Origin: Candidatus Gastranaerophilales bacterium
GTDB lineage: Bacteria > Cyanobacteriota > Vampirovibrionia > Gastranaerophilales > Gastranaerophilaceae
NCBI GenBank assembly: GCA_944323095.1
Contig: CALURE010000075.1
Location: 1 to 7,450 of the forward strand
Length of the DNA stretch: 7,450 nucleotides
Direction: 5' to 3'
Below, in pieces: positions 1 to 4,047 of this stretch; position 1 is the stretch's first letter; every line of letters starts with the position of its first letter. The position numbers and the translations under genes are program-made. The notes beneath the pieces are model-generated. The model saw only the letters and a program-made list of their open reading frames with translations, ran no database searches and was not told the origin of the DNA.

Positions 1-631
1 CCATTTAAGTTAAAGGCAGCCGCAAATACATCCAGTCCGACAGTATTTGGTAATCTGTTATGCCCGTTTACATCAATCAAAACAATAATATTATCACCAT
101 ATATATCTTGCTCGATACATAGCTGTGCGCCATCTGCTGTTGTAATTTTTGAACAAGGCATACATCCACTTGCAACTTGGTGACCATAAGCAGGATTATT
201 ACTACCTAAAGCCTTATAAATCAATGATGAAGAATAAAAATTATCTTCTTGATGTACAATATTAAAATATTTTGAAAGTACAGATGGATTCAAGGTAAAC
301 TTACCACCTGATTGTGATGGCCCAAGAAGCGCAGTATATTCCAAACTATCTACATTTTCATCCGCAAGCATTTGACGAAATCCGTTGCTTAATGTGTTCA
401 CGGACTTTTTTAACTGGGTTACATAAACCTTTTTCTTATGATTTGAAATCAATGCCGGCATTGTTAATGCAGCAACTACTCCTATAACTCCTAATGTAAT
501 CAATACTTCCGCTAATGTAAATGCAAAAAACTTTTTTATAAAACCGCTTTTTCTGTTTTTAAAATCCTTTGAATTTAAAGGCTCAGAAGCGCCCCCCCCC
601 CGCAAAACTCAATAAAATCAATACTTTCCAT
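1..631 (-). CDS. Type IV pilin-like (prepilin) protein, 3' end outside window, frame broken at a G10 tract
   Basis: Reading the minus strand, ATG at 631-629 follows a good ribosome site (GAAGGA, 640-635) and a strong promoter. After ten codons (MESIDFIEFC) comes a run of ten G (601-592). With ten G the frame ends after 18 residues at TAA 577-575. One more G, or two fewer, joins the start to a long frame open to the window edge, about 210 codons in all. That frame holds the class III prepilin segment FTLAEVLITLGVIGVVAALT (F +1, E +5), then a globular domain with a Cys pair (CMPC) and a DVNG...PNTVG.DVF region also present in the pilin at 3360-4037. Role in family: pilus or type II secretion-like fibre subunit, cleaved by prepilin peptidase at the inner membrane. 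The leader would be about 37 residues, long for the family, with Ala rather than Gly at -1. A weak in-frame TTG at 605 is an alternative start at G10. Pilin class is fairly sure; ON/OFF state is inference. Confidence 0.85.
592..601 (-). repeat. Ten-G homopolymer inside the pilin coding start (candidate contingency tract)
   Basis: Ten consecutive C on the plus strand (592-601) read as G10 in the coding sense, directly after codon 10 of the pilin gene. It is the only long G/C homopolymer in this AT-rich window. Runs of this length are known to slip during replication. Here lengths 8, 11 or 14 would be in frame with the pilin and 10 is not. A sequencing or assembly length error is the alternative. 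Confidence 0.85.
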
Positions 632-664
632 AAATCCTTCCTTTCTTTTTTATGTACATGAATT

Positions 665-693
665 ATTATAACATATCTTAACCTTTTTTTCAA
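665..693 (-). promoter_or_regulatory. Sigma-70-type promoter of the G-tract pilin gene
   Basis: On the minus strand TTGAAA (693-688), a 17-base spacer and TATAAT (670-665) form a near-consensus promoter, and TG one base before the -10 makes it an extended -10. The start point should fall near 658, giving a leader of about 27 bases that ends in the ribosome site and ATG 631. The strength of these signals argues that the gene is meant to be expressed despite the broken frame. Confidence 0.75.
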
Positions 694-712
694 TTATTTA
701 TAATTGTAATAT

Positions 713-739
713 GGTGGGAACGCTAACGCTTATCCCACC
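713..739. repeat. REP-like hairpin, GGTGGGA / TCCCACC
   Basis: Seven-base perfect arms (713-719 and 733-739) flank a 13-base loop containing CGCTAACGCT. Read on the minus strand the core is GGTGGGATAAGCG. Short palindromes with a GGTGGG...CCCACC core are, from memory, common dispersed elements in cyanobacterial genomes. It lies about 65 bases after the stop of the gene at 805-1290 and could end that transcript, but no U-run follows on the minus strand, only mixed A/T, so terminator activity is doubtful. Confidence 0.5.
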
Positions 740-804
740 CTACGAGCTACGAGCTTATATCACAATGCGATATTAATCCCTTGCAGTTGATATTTTCGCG
801 TATA

Positions 805-1290
805 TTATGAATTTTTCTTAAAAATATTTTTAATTCCGGAACCTAATTTTTTGAATCCGCGCCCTATTGCTTTAGCTGGTTTGACTGTAACATTGTAAGC
901 ACCCTTTTTCATAGATTTTCCTACTGAAGAAAACCAGTTTGTAATTTTTGACATATAAGAAGTATTGTTGCCTTTCCATAAATTTTTTAAGTATGGAACA
1001 AAACCGCCCGATTTTTTAATACCTTTTCTAACAAGCGGAACACACCCCAGAGCAACTATTGCACCCAAAGCAATCAATACTTTTTTAAAAGTGCTCATAT
1101 CTTCATTTTCTTTTTGTTTTTTTATAAGCAGTTTATCATGATCAAGCTGAGGCTTCATTTGAACTCCGCCGAGATACGAAGTATTGCTATAAGGATTTAC
1201 ATATGCTCCAAACGGCAAATTTAAAGGAGGCATAGTGCTATTTGCAAGATCCTGATGCATAACCGGAATATCAAAACTACCACCTATCAT
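805..1290 (-). CDS. Hypothetical small cationic single-pass membrane protein
   Basis: 161 residues from ATG 1290-1288, preceded by GGAG six bases upstream (1300-1297), which supports this start. I do not recognise the family. Residues about 1-50 are polar and rich in Pro, Asn, Gly and Tyr (MIGGSFDIPVMHQDLANS and on) and look disordered. A short charged stretch (KKQKENED) comes next. Residues about 69-87 (KVLIALGAIVALGCVPLVR) form one probable membrane helix. The C-terminal 75 residues are strongly basic, with repeated amphipathic units such as RGFKKLGSGIKNIFKK. The topology suggests a membrane-anchored protein with a cationic tail that could touch lipid, nucleic acid or wall polymer; that is inference. 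It sits alone between a pilin gene and the ribosomal genes, separated from rplT by a terminator, so it probably has its own promoter. AT-rich sequence at 1311-1345 could hold it, but I see no clear -35. Confidence 0.75.
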   Translation of the reverse strand: MIGGSFDIPVMHQDLANSTMPPLNLPFGAYVNPYSNTSYLGGVQMKPQLDHDKLLIKKQKENEDMSTFKKVLIALGAIVALGCVPLVRKGIKKSGGFVPYLKNLWKGNNTSYMSKITNWFSSVGKSMKKGAYNVTVKPAKAIGRGFKKLGSGIKNIFKKNS

Positions 1291-1372
1291 AAGTTACTCC
1301 AAATTTAACTAACCTTTATATTTATATAAAGTATTTTTTGGAGAAAAAATTTACTTTTTTATTAAGAAATGT

Positions 1373-1463
1373 AAAAACACACTATTTTGCAAGAGTTTTT
1401 TTTAATCTTCCAAGCTCCTGAAACAAGTTCAGGATGACTTGATTAACAAAATAGTGTGTTTTT
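1373..1463. terminator. Probable bidirectional terminator with 17-bp arms, downstream of rplT
   Basis: AAAAACACACTATTTTG (1373-1389) is the exact reverse complement of 1447-1463. The stem ends in an A-run on one side and a T-run on the other, so transcripts in either direction would make a stem followed by U residues. It begins 19 bases past the rplT stop, which fits termination of rpmI-rplT. The 57-base loop is far longer than in an ordinary terminator and contains a second, REP-like hairpin. Confidence 0.75.
1411..1441. repeat. REP-like palindrome inside the terminator loop
   Basis: TCCTGAA (1416-1422), loop ACAAG and TTCAGGA (1428-1434) form a 7-bp hairpin, with CAAG (1411-1414) and CTTG (1438-1441) able to extend it after a small internal loop. 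Read on the minus strand the core is GTCATCCTGAACTTG followed by TTTCAGGA. From memory this resembles a palindrome dispersed in many unrelated bacterial genomes. I could not count copies here; this is the only one seen in the window. Confidence 0.6.
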
Positions 1464-1481
1464 TCTAATTATTAGCAAAAA

Positions 1482-1832
1482 CTATTTAGCAGTATTTGCA
1501 GCTTCAAATACAACTGAAAAAGCTTCAGGATCTCTAACAGCCATATCAGCAAGCATTTTTCTGTTTACCGTAATATTAGCTTTTTTGCAAGCATTTACAA
1601 ATCTTGAATAGCTCATACCGCGTTCTCTAACAGCTGCATTAATTCTAACAATCCACAAACGGCGCATATTACGTTTTGTAGTACGTCTGTCTCTGTAAGC
1701 ATATTTTAAAGCTTTCATAACAGCGATATTCGCAACTTTAAAAATTCTGCTTCTTGCGCCGATAAAGCCTTTAGCTAATTTTAATATTTTTTTATGTCTT
1801 TTGCGTAATACATTACCACGTTTTACTCTCAT
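1482..1832 (-). CDS. rplT: 50S ribosomal protein L20
   Basis: 116 residues, the usual length for L20, and collinear with the family from MRVKRGNVLRKRHKKILK through KGFIGARSRIFKVA, YAYRDRRTTKRNMRRLWIVRINAA and the C-terminal NRKMLADMAV. L20 binds 23S rRNA early in large-subunit assembly; its long basic N-terminal extension is visible here as Arg/Lys-rich residues 1-60. The start is set by AGGAGG (1845-1840) seven bases upstream, which overlaps the rpmI stop codon, so the two genes are translationally linked with 11 bases between them. In several bacteria L20 represses its own operon through an mRNA structure; the leader upstream of rpmI may do this here, but that is inference. Nothing in the protein looks unusual. 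Confidence 0.98.
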   Translation of the reverse strand: MRVKRGNVLRKRHKKILKLAKGFIGARSRIFKVANIAVMKALKYAYRDRRTTKRNMRRLWIVRINAAVRERGMSYSRFVNACKKANITVNRKMLADMAVRDPEAFSVVFEAANTAK

Positions 1833-1843
1833 TTACCTGCCTC

Positions 1844-2053
1844 CTATCTTGCATACTTTCTGTAGGGTAACTCTTTAGAAATCAATTTGAAATGTGATTC
1901 AGAAATTGAAATCATCTTGAAAATTCTGCGTTTTCTTGAAGCAGATTTGTGTTGAAGTAAATGGCCTATTCCGGCTTGTCTTCTAACAATCTTGCCTGTT
2001 GCAGTAACTTTATAGCGTTTAGCAGCAGACTTGTGTGTTTTCATTTTTGGCAT
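1844..2053 (-). CDS. rpmI: 50S ribosomal protein L35
   Basis: 69 residues starting MPKMKTHKSAAKRYKVTATG, the standard L35 opening. A basic middle (HLLQHKSASRKRRIFK) and a C-terminal LPYRKYAR follow, slightly longer than the common 64-66 residues. It is a small rRNA-binding protein of the large subunit. AGAGGA (2063-2058) precedes ATG 2053-2051 by four bases. It is the first gene of a two-gene unit with rplT. In most bacteria infC comes directly before rpmI; here the upstream neighbour is a metallo-hydrolase on the same strand with its own promoter, so infC is either elsewhere or has moved. A promoter with a dyad lies about 80 bases upstream. Confidence 0.97.
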   Translation of the reverse strand: MPKMKTHKSAAKRYKVTATGKIVRRQAGIGHLLQHKSASRKRRIFKMISISESHFKLISKELPYRKYAR

Positions 2054-2099
2054 TTTGTCCTCTTTCTGTGCATTGCACGGTTAAGTTTACGTGAAAGCT

Positions 2100-2113
2100 T
2101 TTGGCATACCAAA
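2100..2113 (-). promoter_or_regulatory. Leader hairpin upstream of rpmI
   Basis: In the predicted rpmI mRNA leader, TTTGG, loop TATG and CCAAA form a small stem, extendable to GC/GC across one bulged A. A second tiny palindrome, GTGCA-T-TGCAC, lies at 2068-2078 just before the ribosome site. Together they are candidates for an L20-responsive leader. That role is inferred from rpmI-rplT autoregulation in other bacteria; the sequence was not matched to a known leader model. Confidence 0.35.
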
Positions 2114-2123
2114 GCCATAAAAC

Positions 2124-2163
2124 TTTGCGTAACAATTATATTACGCAAAATATCGAATTGCAA
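2124..2163 (-). promoter_or_regulatory. rpmI-rplT promoter with a dyad around the -10 box
   Basis: Minus strand: TTGCAA (2163-2158), exactly 17 bases, then TATAAT (2140-2135). The -10 box is in the 8-base loop of a perfect 9-base inverted repeat, TTTGCGTAA (2149-2141 on the minus strand) and TTACGCAAA (2132-2124). The predicted start point, near 2128, falls in the right arm. The dyad could be an operator for a repressor or, read as RNA from an upstream transcript, the end of the metallo-hydrolase mRNA. Confidence 0.7.
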
Positions 2164-2180
2164 GCACAATGTAAATTTTA

Positions 2181-2972
2181 TTAATTAAAAGTCAATTTTA
2201 AGCCGGAATAAACTTCCTTCATTTTTACATATTCTGAAAGAACTATTTTGGAATTTAAGTCACAGCAATGGCAGGGGTAAAAATTATTTAAGCCTAATCC
2301 TCTCAAATAAATTCCTAATTCTCTAATTTTATATTCAGTCTTATTAAATAGATAAATTCCGCCTATAAATGTATCAACGCGGGCTTCACCGGTTATTTTT
2401 CGTGCATAGTCTATAATATTTTGAATTCCGACATGCGAACAGCCAGCAATAATAACAAGTCCGTTTTCTGATTTATAAGCAAGAGCAGTTTCATCACTGT
2501 ATCGGTAATCAGTATTATATAATTTAGGAATTTCACCAAGATATACAAGCTTAGGAGTCAGCCATCTCGGCTCTCTTGTATAATCAATTTCAAATATATC
2601 GCATAATCTCGCCGGATCACCAGGGAAACCTATATTTTGAGATTTATCATTCAGGTTTACTTCAAACGAGTCAGGATGTGTAATAATCGTTTTCAAATTA
2701 AGGCTTATACCTGCCTTTAACATTTTTCTATATAAATCCTCAAGTCTTAAAAGACCGCCGGTATGATCAACATGCCCGTGAGAAAGTATAATATCCGTTA
2801 CATCACTTAAATCAAGCCCCAGCTTGTATGCATTTTTTATAAACACATCACTGTACCCGCAGTCAAACAAAGCTTTCTGGTAGTCATTTTCCAATAGAAA
2901 AGACAACCCCGGTTCCGCTAAAAGAAAATTACCTGTTTTGCAATTGTTGTCGACTAAAACTGTAAGATCCAT
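2181..2972 (-). CDS. Metallo-beta-lactamase-fold hydrolase of the COG1237-like (dihydropterin RFA-P synthase-related) group
   Basis: 263 residues. Metal-binding motifs appear in the expected order: LFDCG (35-39), SHGHVDHTGG with HxHxDH at 65-70, AGCSHVGIQNI with His180, and YPCHCCD with His235 near the C-terminus. GCSH.GI..I and PCHC are the hallmarks I associate with the COG1237 subfamily, which includes proteins annotated as 7,8-dihydropterin-6-methyl-4-(beta-D-ribofuranosyl)aminobenzene-5'-phosphate synthase. That activity is proven only for archaeal members and should not be assumed here. No signal peptide is seen; it should be cytoplasmic and bind two metals. The usual GGFHL segment reads GGIYLF (204-209), replacing a conserved His. 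GAGGA precedes ATG 2972 by four bases. It follows the XRE regulator gene on the same strand with a 64-bp gap that contains a full promoter, so it is probably transcribed separately. Confidence 0.85.
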   Translation of the reverse strand: MDLTVLVDNNCKTGNFLLAEPGLSFLLENDYQKALFDCGYSDVFIKNAYKLGLDLSDVTDIILSHGHVDHTGGLLRLEDLYRKMLKAGISLNLKTIITHPDSFEVNLNDKSQNIGFPGDPARLCDIFEIDYTREPRWLTPKLVYLGEIPKLYNTDYRYSDETALAYKSENGLVIIAGCSHVGIQNIIDYARKITGEARVDTFIGGIYLFNKTEYKIRELGIYLRGLGLNNFYPCHCCDLNSKIVLSEYVKMKEVYSGLKLTFN

Positions 2973-3004
2973 TAATTCCTCAAAATATACATATATACAT
3001 TTAT

Positions 3005-3033
3005 ATTATAACAATATTTATTAAAAATTGCAA
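3005..3033 (-). promoter_or_regulatory. Promoter of the metallo-hydrolase gene
   Basis: Minus strand TTGCAA (3033-3028), 17 bases, TATAAT (3010-3005), with TG one base before the -10 (extended -10). It has the same -35 hexamer and spacing as the rpmI promoter. The start point would be near 2998, giving a leader of about 25 bases with GAGGA before the ATG. It lies wholly in the gap after the XRE stop codon. Confidence 0.75.
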
Positions 3034-3036
3034 GAT

Positions 3037-3258
3037 TCATTTTTCATCAAATTTTGTCAACTCTGAAACAGTAGTATTTAAAGCTTTTGCAAAATCTATC
3101 AATGTATCAAGTGACGGTTTTGAAAAAGCAACCTCTATTTTTCCCATAAAATTCAGGCTTATATTCATTTTATCCGCCAGCTGCTGCTGGGTCAAACCCA
3201 TTTCTTTACGTCTTTTTTTAATATTTTTACCCAACAATTTGTAGAACCCGGAATTCAT
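3037..3258 (-). CDS. Small XRE/Cro-CI-type helix-turn-helix regulator
   Basis: 73 residues, little more than one DNA-binding domain: LLGKNIKKRRKEMGLTQQQL opens the fold, the HTH spans about residues 24-45 (TQQQLADKMNISLNFMGKIE), and SKPSLDTLIDFAKALNTTVS closes it. No effector domain is present, so it probably acts as a dimer on DNA, like simple phage-type repressors. ATG 3258 is the only usable start, since an in-frame TAA lies four codons upstream, yet no ribosome site precedes it. A TATAAA at 3272-3267 ends eight bases before the ATG, as expected for a leaderless mRNA. The gene is divergent from the prepilin gene at 3360. Four TACGTA boxes fill the gap and one overlaps this start codon, which suggests autorepression plus control of the pilin. 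Targets are inferred from position. Confidence 0.88.
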   Translation of the reverse strand: MNSGFYKLLGKNIKKRRKEMGLTQQQLADKMNISLNFMGKIEVAFSKPSLDTLIDFAKALNTTVSELTKFDEK

Positions 3259-3312
3259 ACGTACAGTTTATACGTAAATTTTTGTAAATTATACGTACTG
3301 CTAATACGTAAA
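3257..3312. promoter_or_regulatory. Paired TACGTA operator array between XRE gene and pilin
   Basis: TACGTA occurs at 3258, 3271, 3292 and 3305. The boxes form two 22-bp units of the form ATACGTAC-N5-ATACGTAAA (3257-3278 and 3291-3312), 34 bp apart start to start. Within each unit the boxes start 13 bp apart, giving a TACGTA-N7-TACGTA dyad. The left unit covers the XRE start codon and a TATAAA; the right unit overlaps a second minus-strand TATAAT (3293-3288) and the spacer just before the pilin -10. This placement suits a repressor closing both promoters. Confidence 0.75.
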
Positions 3313-3324
3313 ATAAGGTATAAT
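3296..3324 (+). promoter_or_regulatory. Promoter of the second prepilin gene
   Basis: TATAAT at 3319-3324 is a perfect -10. The position 17 bases upstream reads TACTGC, a poor -35, so the promoter may be weak or may depend on a factor. The rightmost TACGTA box (3305-3310) sits between the two elements. The start point should be near 3331, leaving a 29-base leader with AAGGAG (3349-3354) five bases before ATG 3360. Confidence 0.6.
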
Positions 3325-3359
3325 ATTATTAGAAAAATAAGTCGAAGGAAGGAGATTTT

Positions 3360-4037
3360 ATGCGAGAAAGAGGTTTTACATTAGCGGAAGTTCTGATAAC
3401 CGTTGGGATTATAGGTGTAATAGCAGCAATGACAATGCCGGTACTTATTGCGAATAAAAAAGCAAAAGAGCTTGAAACCGCGCTTAAAAAAAATACATCT
3501 GTAATACAACAGGCTCTATTAATGGCAGCTATGGAGGATGGAACCGAACCTACACCGCAAAATCTTGCCTCAGGTGAACTAAAATTAAAATTAAAACCTT
3601 ATTTGAATGTAATTAAAGATTGCGGCCGCGGAACAGAGGTTGGCGCGTGCGTTGTAAATCCCGGATATCAACCTGATGCAAAAAATACTTATGTTACATT
3701 TAATAAAGAAAAAAATATAAACTACTCTTTACTCGATGACGGACAATTGCTGCTAGCTGATGGCAGCCTTATTTTATTTGAAAACAGTAATCCTGCATTT
3801 GAAAACATACTTATAAGCATAGATGTCAACGGGGTTCAAAAAAGTCCTAATGCATGGGGACAAGATTTATTTACATTTCAGCTTACAAACACAGGTAAAC
3901 TGCTGCCTGCAGGTGCAGAAGGTACAAAGTACACCGATACAAAATATTGTTCAATATCTTCAAATAACGATATGAACGGGCTTGGCTGCACTTATAAGGC
4001 CCTAACCGAACCGGACTATTTTAAAAATTTACCTTAA
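3360..4037 (+). CDS. Type IV pilin-like protein with prepilin N-terminal methylation domain
   Basis: 225 residues. The start gives a textbook short leader, MRERG, then the cleavage site before FTLAEVLITVGIIGVIAAMT, with Glu at +5 and a membrane-spanning hydrophobic helix, and a charged turn (ANKKAKELETALKKN). The rest is a secreted globular domain with two Cys pairs in view (KDCGRGTEVGAC and YCSISSNNDMNGLGC) that may be disulphides. IDVNGVQKSPNAWGQDLFTF (271-type pilin signature, about residues 158-177) matches the DVNG region of the pilin at 1-631, so the two are paralogues, though the rest differs. After peptidase cleavage it would join a pilus or pseudopilus. It stands alone on the plus strand, divergent from the XRE regulator and convergent with nadE ten bases away, without a visible terminator. 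Which filament it serves cannot be told. Confidence 0.92.
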   Translation: MRERGFTLAEVLITVGIIGVIAAMTMPVLIANKKAKELETALKKNTSVIQQALLMAAMEDGTEPTPQNLASGELKLKLKPYLNVIKDCGRGTEVGACVVNPGYQPDAKNTYVTFNKEKNINYSLLDDGQLLLADGSLILFENSNPAFENILISIDVNGVQKSPNAWGQDLFTFQLTNTGKLLPAGAEGTKYTDTKYCSISSNNDMNGLGCTYKALTEPDYFKNLP

Positions 4038-4047
4038 ACAAGAATAT

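Noticed and set aside
1..631. Simple decayed pseudogene reading of the first pilin
   Set aside because: The frame is open from the tract to the window edge, and promoter and ribosome site are strong. A single slippable tract is the only lesion, so recent slippage, phase variation or an assembly error fits better than decay.
741..754. Tandem TACGAGC TACGAGC
   Set aside because: Two 7-bp copies only, next to a hairpin, with no gene or promoter signal; chance or slippage is enough to explain it.
1961..2188. Plus-strand open frame of 75 codons
   Set aside because: It lies antisense to rpmI and its promoter, has no ribosome site and has low-complexity composition; it is a shadow.
3257..3312. TACGTA repeats as a CRISPR-like or iteron array
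   Set aside because: Units are only 22 bp with a 12-bp gap, number two, and sit exactly over divergent promoters; an operator explains them better, and no cas or replication gene is near.
4038..4047. Terminator between the second pilin and nadE
   Set aside because: The convergent genes are ten bases apart and I see no GC stem there; only A/T-rich sequence.
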